A stretch of DNA of 64,000 nucleotides from Olivibacter domesticus (GTDB taxonomy: Bacteria > Bacteroidota > Bacteroidia > Sphingobacteriales > Sphingobacteriaceae). Where the stretch lies: contig NZ_FOAF01000002.1 of NCBI RefSeq assembly GCF_900109575.1, positions 372,001 through 436,000 of the forward strand, written 5' to 3'. The notes below the pieces were generated by a model. That model was not told the origin of the DNA. It was given only the letters and a program-made list of their open reading frames with translations, and did no database searches. The position numbers were made by a program, and so were the translations under genes. Shown here piece by piece: positions 53,682-61,922 of the stretch; the first letter of the stretch is position 1, and every line of letters starts with the position of its first letter.

Positions 53682-54668
53682 TTAACAGGTCAGTGAATTT
53701 TCAGAAATAATACCCTTTTCAGCATTCATTAAGTTCTGGAGTGTAATATGTGCAATCTCATTTAACGCTTCTGAAGTAAAAAATCCTTGATGTGCGGTAA
53801 TCAATACATTCGGAAAACTCATAAGTCGCAAAATGTCGTCATCTTCAATAATATTTCCCGACAGATCTCTAAAGAATAATTTCTCCTCCTGATCATATAC
53901 ATCAATTCCTAAAAATCCTACTTTCCTCTTTTTAAGGGCTTCAATAATATCCCGCGTATGAACTAAACCTCCTCTACTGGTATTTATTAACATAACGCCA
54001 TCCTTCATTAAAGCTAAGCGCTCTTTATTGATTAGATGCAGTGTATCTTTGAGTAACGGGCAATGCAAAGAAATAATATCAGACTCTTGAAGTAACTCTT
54101 CCAACTGGATCACATTAATATAATCGGGGTACGATTGAATTACAGGATCATATGCCAACACCTCACAACCAAAGCCATGTATTATTTTACTAAAAGCCAA
54201 TCCGATTTTCCCTAGACCTATCACGCCTACCTTCTTTCTGTGCAGGTTAAAACCAGTTAAACCCACCAAGGAAAAATTCCCTTCTCTTACCCTATTATAA
54301 GCTTTATGTGTTTTTCTATTCAATGTTAGAATCATGGCAACTGCATGCTCTGCAACTGCTTCTGGGGAATAAGCGGGTACACGCATCACCTGTATACCTA
54401 GTTCTTTTGCCACTTCCAGATCCACTTGATTAAAACCAGCGCAACGTAGTACAAGTGTTTTGATTCCAATATTCAATAAAGCCTGCAATACCTTTGCATC
54501 TGCCTGGTCATTCACAAAAATACAAACAGCCTCACAGCCTTCTGCTAATTTTACGGTGAATAGATTTAAATCTATATCAAGATATAAAAACTCATGACCA
54601 TATTCCTCGTTTACCTTATCAAATGAAAAACGGTCGTACGATTGAGCACTATACATTGCTACTTTCAT
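53682..54668 (-). CDS. D-lactate dehydrogenase-like 2-hydroxyacid dehydrogenase
   Basis: About 328 residues from the ATG at 54668 (MKVAMYSAQSYD, the usual LdhA start); the longer frame to 54695 adds nine unlikely residues. The NAD motif is GVIGLGKIG (about residues 140-148), and the catalytic Arg, Glu and His are in INTSRGGLV, GIDVYDQEE and ITAHQGFFT. It reduces pyruvate to D-lactate in fermentation. It follows the alkaline phosphatase gene by 93 nt on the same strand; functional link unclear. Confidence 0.92.
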   Translation of the reverse strand: MKVAMYSAQSYDRFSFDKVNEEYGHEFLYLDIDLNLFTVKLAEGCEAVCIFVNDQADAKVLQALLNIGIKTLVLRCAGFNQVDLEVAKELGIQVMRVPAYSPEAVAEHAVAMILTLNRKTHKAYNRVREGNFSLVGLTGFNLHRKKVGVIGLGKIGLAFSKIIHGFGCEVLAYDPVIQSYPDYINVIQLEELLQESDIISLHCPLLKDTLHLINKERLALMKDGVMLINTSRGGLVHTRDIIEALKKRKVGFLGIDVYDQEEKLFFRDLSGNIIEDDDILRLMSFPNVLITAHQGFFTSEALNEIAHITLQNLMNAEKGIISENSLTC

Positions 54669-54761
54669 GTTTGCACTTTTACTAGTCCATATCAACCCCT
54701 GAATATAGCAATTTTGACGTTAGTTTCTGCGATACATAGAAAAAAATCAGTAAATGGAGAA

Positions 54762-56177
54762 TTAAACATTTATTGCCGTTGCTTGTAGCATAAAATTGTG
54801 AAGATCTATATTCTTAACAAAAGGTTTTAAATTTTCTCTTCCTGCCCCAAACATGGCCAGTTCTACAAAATCTGCCGAATGGTCCATTGCTCCCCAGCCC
54901 ACGGAAAGATGCTTTTCCTGAATCTGAGCAAGTAATTTAAACGGTAATTTCCGCGGGTTATACAGTCCGTCACCATCCAATGTCTTATAATGACTTAACA
55001 AGGCACTAGCTTCCTCTTTGGCAATAACATAATGTTGTGCAAATTCAATACGTTCAATCAATTGATCGGGTGTATAGGCTTGGTCCACCCCATTTAATAT
55101 CCAATTATTTGTATGTTTAAATTGCTGAATGCGATCAAAATTCTTATTAGCGTGTTCGCCATAAAACAAACCCGGGTTTGCATTTCCATGATCCGTTGTA
55201 ATAATGACCAAAGTTTCCTTATCTTCCGCTGCAAAAGCGATCGCTTCTCCTATCGCATCATCAAAAGCTAATTGATCATAAATCAAGCCCCCAGCATCGT
55301 TAGCATGTGCAGCCCAATCCACTTTACCTCCTTCAACTTGTAGTACGAATCCGCTTTTATTTTTCTTCAATTGCTGAATCGCTGTCTTTGTCATTTCGGC
55401 CAAACTTGGTGTCGTTTCTTTTAATTGCACATCCGTTTCCCTATCGAGTGCATAAGGCAATCCATCTTCATAAAAAACGCCCAAAATCGGTTTTTGAAGG
55501 TCGCTTGAAATAGCTAACAGTTCTCCCCTATTTCGAATAACTTCAAAACCACCCTGCTTAAACTTTGCCAACAGATCCTGTTTATCCCTCCGCTTATCAG
55601 CACTAAAAAATTCAAGTCCGCCCCCCATCATTACATCAAAACGTAAATCAAAATATTGAAGCGCAATGCCGGGCTGATCAGAACGTTTATTGCTATTTAC
55701 ACAGAAACCCGCTGGGGTAGCGTGTGTGATGGGCACTGTCGTCACGCAGCCTACGGCTTTACCTGCTGCCTTAAACTTTTGTAGAATAGGCTTATTATAC
55801 GTTCCATCTTCGTTTACATTTAAAGATCCATTACTCACGCGAACACCACCGCCCCAGGAAGAGCTTGCCGCGGCTGAGTCGGTGATCAGCGAACTAGCTG
55901 AAGCCGTATCCATTAAGGCTCTGCTAGCTAAATTCTGCTCATATAAGGATAGCCAATTACTTTGCTTTCCTTCCTTTCTAAAGCGTAAAAGACTTGCCAT
56001 GTTTAAGGTACCGGTACTCATCCCATCACTTACCATAAAAATAATATTCTTGGCCCCGCCTGCTGGGCTAGATACAATATTACTTGAACGACGGCGGGCT
56101 ATGGATTCAAATGGAGATAGTAAGGAAGCACCAAGGGCTGTGAAAGCCGTATTTCTAAAAAATTCTCTGCGTCTCAT
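54762..56177 (-). CDS. Tat-exported alkaline phosphatase
   Basis: A 471-residue enzyme. The twin-arginine signal (MRRREFFRNTAFTALGASLL) leads to a PhoA-like fold: metal Asp51 in MVSDGMSTG, the nucleophile Ser101 in ITDSAAASS, metal ligands in ITTDHGNANPG and MDHSADFVELAMFG. It removes phosphate from many monoesters and needs zinc and magnesium. Upstream (56206-56245) lies a promoter whose sequence resembles the divergent metal-responsive promoter at 57.7 kb. Confidence 0.92.
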   Translation of the reverse strand: MRRREFFRNTAFTALGASLLSPFESIARRRSSNIVSSPAGGAKNIIFMVSDGMSTGTLNMASLLRFRKEGKQSNWLSLYEQNLASRALMDTASASSLITDSAAASSSWGGGVRVSNGSLNVNEDGTYNKPILQKFKAAGKAVGCVTTVPITHATPAGFCVNSNKRSDQPGIALQYFDLRFDVMMGGGLEFFSADKRRDKQDLLAKFKQGGFEVIRNRGELLAISSDLQKPILGVFYEDGLPYALDRETDVQLKETTPSLAEMTKTAIQQLKKNKSGFVLQVEGGKVDWAAHANDAGGLIYDQLAFDDAIGEAIAFAAEDKETLVIITTDHGNANPGLFYGEHANKNFDRIQQFKHTNNWILNGVDQAYTPDQLIERIEFAQHYVIAKEEASALLSHYKTLDGDGLYNPRKLPFKLLAQIQEKHLSVGWGAMDHSADFVELAMFGAGRENLKPFVKNIDLHNFMLQATAINV

Positions 56178-56205
56178 GCACGATGTATTATTGATATATT
56201 AAATT

Positions 56206-56245
56206 TTTGCAATTAGCAAATATAATATCTCCGCCTCAATTGCAA
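56206..56245 (-). promoter_or_regulatory. Promoter of the alkaline phosphatase gene with overlapping dyad
   Basis: The minus strand has TATATTTG (56217-56224) and TTG (56243-56245) spaced 18 bp, close to the Bacteroidota consensus. TTTGC (56206-56210) and GCAAA (56216-56220) form a 5-5-5 dyad over the -7 box and start site. The strand order TTAGTTGCAA ... TATATTTGC ... TAATTGCA recurs in the metal-locus promoter at 57719-57762. Confidence 0.5.
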
Positions 56246-56296
56246 CTAAGATTCATTTTAATTTTATGTTAACAATCGCTCCTTCTTTAGAGAAGA

Positions 56297-57496
56297 TTAC
56301 ATATATTCCGGAAAATCGTCCTTCCAATGTTTGTTATTCCATTCCTTAGCTTCTTCATCTGTGAGTAAGCACGCTTCGAGGTCATTCAAATAAGTTTGTT
56401 TATCCAAATATTGTCCTATGAATACTAATTCGTTCTGCCGATCTCCCCATTGTTTACTCCATCTGTTTTCTATTTCTTCTTTAAAATCGTGGTAATAGGA
56501 ATATTGAATTCTTTCTTCATAAGGCATGCTGCACCACCAGGTGCCGGCATTTTCTATTCGCAGGCTCCCGCCAGCCTGACTAAAATTTATAGCTTTGTCC
56601 GGTCTGGAAGCCATCCAAAACAGTCCTTTTGCCCGTATGATATTATTCGGGTAATGCTGGTTTAAAAATGTATGCCAGCGCTCAGGATGGAAAGGTTTCT
56701 GGGAGGTAAAGACAAAAGAAGAAATTCCATATTCTTCCGTTTCGGGTGTATGTTCGTTTTCCAGCTCTTTTTGCCATCCAGCGGTTGAAGAAGCCTTCTC
56801 AAAATCAAACAGACCGGTATTCAAAATATGCGTTATATCAATCCCACCAAAATGTGACCTTATTATATGGGCATCGGGATTTAATTTCTTCAGCGCTGCT
56901 TCCAATGTCCCGATCGTTTCATCGGCTACCAAATCTGTTTTATTTAAAATAATCACATTAGCAAACTCAATTTGATCTGTTAATAGATTAACAATTGTCC
57001 GATGATCTTGCTCATCATCCGTCAAACGCCGATCCAATAAAGTTTCGTTCGTACCAAAATCTTTAAAAAAATTAAAGCAGTCTACTACCGTAACCATCGT
57101 ATCTATATAACTAAAATTCCCTAAATCAATATGCTGGTTATCATCAACATAACTCCAGGTTTGAGCTACGGGAATGGGTTCAGAAATCCCCGTGCTCTCA
57201 ATAAGTAAATAATCAAAACGATTTTCTTTTGCTAAGCGTTCTACTTCCACTATTAGATCCTCCCTCAAAGTACAACAGATACAGCCATTACTCATCTCTA
57301 CGAGTTTTTCTTCTGTACGCGATAGTACATTTTCTCTGCTTACCATTTGCGCATCGATATTTACCTCGCTCATATCATTTACAATAACGGCTACTTTTAA
57401 ATTTTGCTTATTGTGCAAAACATGATTTAACAAGGTGGTTTTTCCAGCCCCTAAAAACCCACTTAACACAGTAACAGGAAGTTTTTTTGTCGACAT
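56297..57496 (-). CDS. COG0523 (CobW/YjiA/ZNG1-like) metallochaperone GTPase
   Basis: About 399 residues from the ATG at 57496 ([20 protein letters not shown]), which follows the stop of the small upstream gene by 2 nt. The Walker A motif is GFLGAGKTT, the CxCC metal site is NGCICC (Cys72, Cys74, Cys75), and the guanine motif is NKTDL. The C-terminal CobW_C domain includes [28 protein letters not shown]0523 proteins deliver zinc, cobalt or nickel to target enzymes, often under zinc limitation. Position beside TGCAA-N5-TTGCA operators supports zinc or another metal. Confidence 0.9.
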   Translation of the reverse strand: MSTKKLPVTVLSGFLGAGKTTLLNHVLHNKQNLKVAVIVNDMSEVNIDAQMVSRENVLSRTEEKLVEMSNGCICCTLREDLIVEVERLAKENRFDYLLIESTGISEPIPVAQTWSYVDDNQHIDLGNFSYIDTMVTVVDCFNFFKDFGTNETLLDRRLTDDEQDHRTIVNLLTDQIEFANVIILNKTDLVADETIGTLEAALKKLNPDAHIIRSHFGGIDITHILNTGLFDFEKASSTAGWQKELENEHTPETEEYGISSFVFTSQKPFHPERWHTFLNQHYPNNIIRAKGLFWMASRPDKAINFSQAGGSLRIENAGTWWCSMPYEERIQYSYYHDFKEEIENRWSKQWGDRQNELVFIGQYLDKQTYLNDLEACLLTDEEAKEWNNKHWKDDFPEYM

Positions 57497-57498
57497 TT

Positions 57499-57702
57499 CT
57501 ATGCTCCTTTTTCTATTGTTTCTAACCAAGCAACTATGTTTTGATAGTGTCTCGAACCATATAATCTTATAAATGCTGTTGTTTCAGTATGCGCTTTCTG
57601 TCTATAAATAGCCAAACGCTGCCTTGCGAATGCTGGAGAAAGCGTTATACCACATTTTACAGTGATGCAATCACGCCATGTTTCAAAGTCTTGTGGAATC
57701 AT
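57499..57702 (-). CDS. Small conserved protein next to the COG0523 GTPase
   Basis: A 67-residue protein beginning [19 protein letters not shown], with helical sections and two cysteines (in RDCITVKCG). Similar short proteins are found in Bacteroidota genomes near such GTPases, as far as I recall. It is the first gene after the -7 box at 57722-57729 and its stop is 2 nt ahead of the GTPase start, so it is probably real rather than an antisense shadow. Function unknown; a role as partner or metal sink is possible. Confidence 0.7.
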   Translation of the reverse strand: MIPQDFETWRDCITVKCGITLSPAFARQRLAIYRQKAHTETTAFIRLYGSRHYQNIVAWLETIEKGA

Positions 57703-57708
57703 CTTTAA

Positions 57709-57762
57709 TGCAATTTAGTTGCAAACTTAAAAATAAGATAATATATTTGCAACATAATTGCA
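57709..57762. promoter_or_regulatory. Divergent metal-responsive promoters with two TGCAA-N5-TTGCA operators
   Basis: Operators: TGCAA-TTTAG-TTGCA at 57709-57723 and TGCAA-CATAA-TTGCA at 57748-57762, centres 39 bp apart. Minus promoter: TTG at 57750-57752 and TAAGTTTG at 57722-57729 (20-bp spacer). Plus promoter: TTG at 57719-57721 and TATATTTG at 57742-57749 (20-bp spacer). Each operator covers the start site of one promoter and supplies the -33 box of the other. Zur/Fur-family binding is inferred from the palindrome type and the gene content. Confidence 0.8.
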
Positions 57763-57801
57763 TTAATAAATATTCACTTGAGTAAAACACACATATATAT
57801 T

Positions 57802-58209
57802 ATGAAAACCAGCTTTTTGTCCAAATTAGATCAAATTGGGTTTACCGCCTCCGCGCTTTGTGCCGTGCATTGTGCGCTAATGCCCTTTGTTATTACCCTT
57901 CTTCCATTAATTGGCTTAGAGTTTTTATCAAGCCCATGGGTTGAGATCGCTGTTATTTCTCTTTCAGTTGTGGTGGGTATTAGCTCCCTTATTCCCTCTT
58001 ACCTCAAATTTCATCGCAAGTGTGGCCCTATTCTCTTATTAGTATTAGGCTTCATACTTATTTTTGGGACGCATTTATTAGGTTTTCATGATATGGAACC
58101 TGTTTTAGTTCCATTAGGAGGCTTAACCATTGCTGCAGCGCATTTTATCAATTGGAAATTAACCAGAGCACATCGTCACAGCTGCTACACTTCATCTGAA
58201 AATAAATAG
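57802..58209 (+). CDS. MerC-domain membrane protein
   Basis: About 135 residues from the ATG at 57802; the longer frame to 57778 needs TTG. Four hydrophobic helices with the MerC metal motif CAVHC (Cys20, His23, Cys24) in the first helix. The tail is rich in His, Arg and Cys (RAHRHSCYTSS). MerC proteins carry metal ions across the inner membrane; here the neighbours point to zinc or a related ion, not mercury resistance. It is 5 nt before the ABC ATPase gene. Confidence 0.85.
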   Translation: MKTSFLSKLDQIGFTASALCAVHCALMPFVITLLPLIGLEFLSSPWVEIAVISLSVVVGISSLIPSYLKFHRKCGPILLLVLGFILIFGTHLLGFHDMEPVLVPLGGLTIAAAHFINWKLTRAHRHSCYTSSENK

Positions 58210-58214
58210 CTACG

Positions 58215-58856
58215 ATGATTGACGTCCGTGAAATAAAAACCAATACATTGTCTCATAGCTATAAAAATGGTCACACCATTACGTTCCAACCCTTTATCTT
58301 AAAGCAAGGACAGCCTTGTTTAATAACTGGGAAATCGGGAAGTGGCAAGACCACCCTGCTCCACCTATTATGTGGCTTGCTAAGACCGCAAAGGGGTGCC
58401 GTGCACATTTTTGGAACAGCTATTTACCAGCTTCCCAATAGAGCGCTTGATCATTTTCGAGGCACGTCCATTGGTATAATATTTCAGAAACCGCATCTTT
58501 TGCCAAGCCTCACGGTACAAGAAAATCTAACATTGGCGCAAATGCTTGCTGGTTTAAAGAAGGATACAGCGCGCCAACATGATCTCTTAAACAAACTAGG
58601 TATATTGGAGAAAGCGAATAGTTATCCAGTTCAGCTTAGCCAGGGACAAGCGCAACGCGTAGCGATTGCAAGAGCACTTATTAACCGTCCAAAACTATTG
58701 GTGGCAGACGAGCCCACATCTTCATTAGACGACAGCAATGCCGAAAGCGTATTAAATTTATTGATAACCCAAACAGTAGACAATGAAACGTCGCTTATTA
58801 TAGCAACTCATGATCAGCGAATTAAGAGTAGAATATCAACCCTTTATCAGCTTTAA
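58215..58856 (+). CDS. ABC transporter ATP-binding protein (LolD/MacB type)
   Basis: A 213-residue ATPase. Walker A is GKSGSGKT (39-46), the signature LSQGQAQRVAIARAL (about residues 136-150) and Walker B LLVADEPTSSLDD (about 157-169). It is the short single-domain form used with FtsX/MacB-type permeases. The stop is 4 nt ahead of the permease ATG. Confidence 0.93.
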   Translation: MIDVREIKTNTLSHSYKNGHTITFQPFILKQGQPCLITGKSGSGKTTLLHLLCGLLRPQRGAVHIFGTAIYQLPNRALDHFRGTSIGIIFQKPHLLPSLTVQENLTLAQMLAGLKKDTARQHDLLNKLGILEKANSYPVQLSQGQAQRVAIARALINRPKLLVADEPTSSLDDSNAESVLNLLITQTVDNETSLIIATHDQRIKSRISTLYQL

Positions 58857-58860
58857 CAAA

Positions 58861-60072
58861 ATGACATTATTCTATTTGGTTAGAAAAAACGTAAGCCATC
58901 ATTTGTCTTCTTGTGTATTGAGTATCATCCTTTGTTCATTGGGTATAGCTACCTTATGTCTTATTTTATTAGTTAGTACACAATTAAATGAGCAACTTGA
59001 AAAGAAAAGCAGGCATATTGATTTAGTTGTAGGGGCAAAGGGTAGTCCGCTGCAATTAATACTCAACAGTGTCTATCATGTAGATAATCCGACAGGAAAT
59101 ATCTCCTTAAAGGAGGCTCATCAACTGTCTAAGAATCCATTTGTAAAAATGGCCGTTCCTCTTGCTATGGGCGATAATTATCAAGGTTATAGAATCATAG
59201 GAACGGATAGCAATTTTCTAAAATTATATCAAGTAACGGTTGCTACAGGTCGCTGGTTTACAAAAGATTTTGAGATAGTGATCGGCGCATCCGTCGCTCG
59301 AAAAGCCGGTCTTCAGATTGGTGACAAAATAATCAGTGCTCATGGATTAAGCAGCAGCGAGGACCTACACGAGACACATCCTTATTGGGTAGTCGGCATT
59401 TTAGGCGACAGCAAGAATATTCCTGATAATTTATTACTTACAAAGCTCACCAGCATATGGCATATGCATGATCATATGCAACATGAAGGTCATGCAGGGG
59501 AAGAAGATCCGCTTCACCTAATAGCTCCTTCGGAAGGTGAAGAAGAGATTACAAGTCTGCTAATACAATATAAAAATCCAGCAGCCATAGCGGCATTTCC
59601 CCAAATGGTTAATAAAAAAACGAACCTTCAGGCTGCATCACCGGCAATTGAAAGTAGTCGGATTTTTAGTTTACTTGGAATAGGGTTTGATTCCTTACAA
59701 ATACTTTCCTATCTATTAATGGTCATGGCCGGCGGCGGAATTTTCATAAACCTACTTAACAACTTAAAGAACAGAAAATATGAGCTAGCTATTATGCGAA
59801 CAATGGGTGCATCGCGCATGAAAGTATTTATGCTTACGATAATAGAAGGAACATATATAACATTTATAGGAACTATAATAGGTCTTCTACTTGCGCATCT
59901 AGCGCTGTTTTTTATTACAATTTATAGTAATAATGAAATGGTACATCCATTTTATTTCATTAGGCAGGAATTACTTATTATGTTAATAGGTTGTTTAGTT
60001 GGCTTCATAGCAGCAATGGTACCTGCCATGAAATCTTATTCGACTCAGCTGTCTGAAACACTAGCTAAATAA
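58861..60072 (+). CDS. MacB/FtsX-type ABC permease with histidine-rich periplasmic loop
   Basis: About 403 residues from the ATG at 58861 (MTLFYLVRKNVSHH). One membrane helix near the N-terminus (about 18-40), a large periplasmic domain (about 42-280) and three C-terminal helices with the FtsX motif MRTMGASRMKVFMLTIIEG. The periplasmic domain contains HMHDHMQHEGHAGEEDPLH (residues 201-219), six His and several acids, fit for metal binding. The set ATPase-permease-DUF3299 matches the layout of the Zur-controlled PA4064-PA4066 genes of Pseudomonas as I remember them. Confidence 0.9.
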   Translation: MTLFYLVRKNVSHHLSSCVLSIILCSLGIATLCLILLVSTQLNEQLEKKSRHIDLVVGAKGSPLQLILNSVYHVDNPTGNISLKEAHQLSKNPFVKMAVPLAMGDNYQGYRIIGTDSNFLKLYQVTVATGRWFTKDFEIVIGASVARKAGLQIGDKIISAHGLSSSEDLHETHPYWVVGILGDSKNIPDNLLLTKLTSIWHMHDHMQHEGHAGEEDPLHLIAPSEGEEEITSLLIQYKNPAAIAAFPQMVNKKTNLQAASPAIESSRIFSLLGIGFDSLQILSYLLMVMAGGGIFINLLNNLKNRKYELAIMRTMGASRMKVFMLTIIEGTYITFIGTIIGLLLAHLALFFITIYSNNEMVHPFYFIRQELLIMLIGCLVGFIAAMVPAMKSYSTQLSETLAK

Positions 60073-60131
60073 AAAACGGTGCCGCATGAAAGGTTTTCGT
60101 ATCCAACTTAAAAAAATAAATATGAACTGCC

Positions 60132-60617
60132 ATGTTTAAATATTTACAGAAATCCTTTCTATTAGTGGTTTTGCTATTATCCTTTTCCTATCAGGTAAAG
60201 TCACAGCTGATCCAGAACACTATTCCCGATCATAAACCAATGATGACGGCCATTTGGGAAAAATTTGATCTTCTCATGTATAAGGTTATCACTATGCCAG
60301 ACGGCACAAAAACGTACACGCCTCATTTCCCACAAGAATTGAAAGCCCTTGATAATAAAAATGTCACACTACCTGGCTACATGATTCCCCTAAAGGTAGG
60401 TAGGGATCATCATACGTTTATGTTATCCGTTTTACCGGTCATGCAATGCATGTTTTGCGGGCAAAATGGCATTCCACCACTTGTACAAATTGTGATGAGA
60501 AAAGGGAAAGTAAGATTTACAGATGAACCCTTCAAAATTAATGGCACTATACATCTAAACCAAGATCCCGACAAAGGTGCTGAGATTCAGCTTTTAGATG
60601 CATCCCTTTCGCAATAA
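60132..60617 (+). CDS. DUF3299-domain exported protein
   Basis: A 161-residue protein with Sec signal (residues 1-24, ending QVKSQ). The core includes LPGYMIPL, HHTFMLSVLP and the CxxC pair MQCMFCG (Cys106, Cys109), typical of the DUF3299 family. The CxxC might bind a metal or form a disulfide. It is the last member of the metal-locus operon, 59 nt after the permease gene. Confidence 0.88.
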   Translation: MFKYLQKSFLLVVLLLSFSYQVKSQLIQNTIPDHKPMMTAIWEKFDLLMYKVITMPDGTKTYTPHFPQELKALDNKNVTLPGYMIPLKVGRDHHTFMLSVLPVMQCMFCGQNGIPPLVQIVMRKGKVRFTDEPFKINGTIHLNQDPDKGAEIQLLDASLSQ

Positions 60618-60623
60618 ATAAGT

Positions 60624-61790
60624 TTATTTTATTGCGCGGATTTTAGCAACCAGCATACTGATCACTACACCGAAAACACCTATTACTGCGTAAGAATATC
60701 GTAGACTTGCGAGTTCTGCTATATAACCTATCAAAGGCGGCCCCATTAAAAAGCCTAAATAGCTTACGCTAGACACCATTGCCAACGCTATGCCTGGAGC
60801 TACTTTAGCATTTCTACCAGCAACACTATAGACCGTCGGCACCACCGTAGCCACTCCTAAGCCAACCAGCATAAATGCTAAAACGGCTGTAACAACATAG
60901 GGAAATATTACTGCTATAAACATACCCAGTGAAATGAGAACTCCACTTACCTGCAACACGGTCTTCCTACCTAATCTGGCAATCAAACGATCTCCAATAA
61001 ATCTTCCAGAAGCCATCATGATCATAAAAGAAGCATAACCAAGCGGTACCAAAGCATGTGGTGCTTTCACAATATCTTTAAAATATACACCACTCCAATC
61101 AAACATAGCTCCCTCTGTTGCCATGCTGCAAAAGCCTATCACACCTAATTGTATCAACGCTCCTTCAGGTTTCGAAAATAATTTTCGTTTGGTAGTACTG
61201 GTAGGGCCTACTCCCGCAATTAAATACTTATTATTTATGACTATACTGATCCATACAAGTCCGGCGATAATCCAAAAATGCAGATAGGGATTAACATGCA
61301 GATTAATCATTAAAAGACCTACAAGCGCACCGGTGAAGCCAGCAATGCTCCACGCGCCGTGAAAAGAAGACATAATGGGTTTATCAAATAAGTTTTCAGC
61401 AGCGACACCTTGTGTGTTTACCGCTATATTGCACATATTCCCTATTATACCAAAGAGGAATAGCGCGGCTCCTAGATGCCAGCCCTTAGTAGCTAAACCT
61501 AAATTTGTTAATGCAATTACATATAATGCTGCTGCAACGATCAGGACTTTTTTACTTCCAAATTTTGTCACTAAGCTGCCCGACAATGCCATTGTCACTA
61601 ATTGTCCGAGAGGAAGCGCAAATAAGAGACTTCCCAACTGACCGTCTGAAAGGTTTAATGCTGTTTTTATGTCAGGTATGCGGGATGCCCATGAAGCAAA
61701 TGCCAGTCCTTGGCAAAAATAAAACAATGCTACAGCTAAACGTACCCTATTACGATCATGAACTACAGCGGGCGGAGTATAACTTTCCAC
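60624..61790 (-). CDS. MFS transporter (YbjJ/fucose-permease-like)
   Basis: A 388-residue carrier with 12 hydrophobic segments. The start region AVALFYFCQGLAFASWASRIPDIK and the block SFHGAWSIAGFTGALVG are typical of the YbjJ-like branch of the major facilitator superfamily. Substrate unknown; a sugar or drug exporter is possible. Convergent with the metal locus and read separately from the hexuronate-type transporter upstream, which is set off by a terminator. Confidence 0.85.
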   Translation of the reverse strand: MESYTPPAVVHDRNRVRLAVALFYFCQGLAFASWASRIPDIKTALNLSDGQLGSLLFALPLGQLVTMALSGSLVTKFGSKKVLIVAAALYVIALTNLGLATKGWHLGAALFLFGIIGNMCNIAVNTQGVAAENLFDKPIMSSFHGAWSIAGFTGALVGLLMINLHVNPYLHFWIIAGLVWISIVINNKYLIAGVGPTSTTKRKLFSKPEGALIQLGVIGFCSMATEGAMFDWSGVYFKDIVKAPHALVPLGYASFMIMMASGRFIGDRLIARLGRKTVLQVSGVLISLGMFIAVIFPYVVTAVLAFMLVGLGVATVVPTVYSVAGRNAKVAPGIALAMVSSVSYLGFLMGPPLIGYIAELASLRYSYAVIGVFGVVISMLVAKIRAIK

Positions 61791-61868
61791 AATATGGCCT
61801 ACGATTAAATTTTTGTTACAAAGTTCTCAAAAAGAATTTACATATAAAGGTAGATTATAAAATAAAAA

Positions 61869-61900
61869 GACCGCCTAGCATACATATACACTAGGCGGTC
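61869..61900 (-). terminator. Terminator of the hexuronate-type MFS gene
   Basis: GACCGCCTAG (61869-61878) pairs with CTAGGCGGTC (61891-61900) around 12 nt. On the minus strand a run of T follows the stem. Confidence 0.88.
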
Positions 61901-61922
61901 AAAAACTTTTACAACGAAATTC

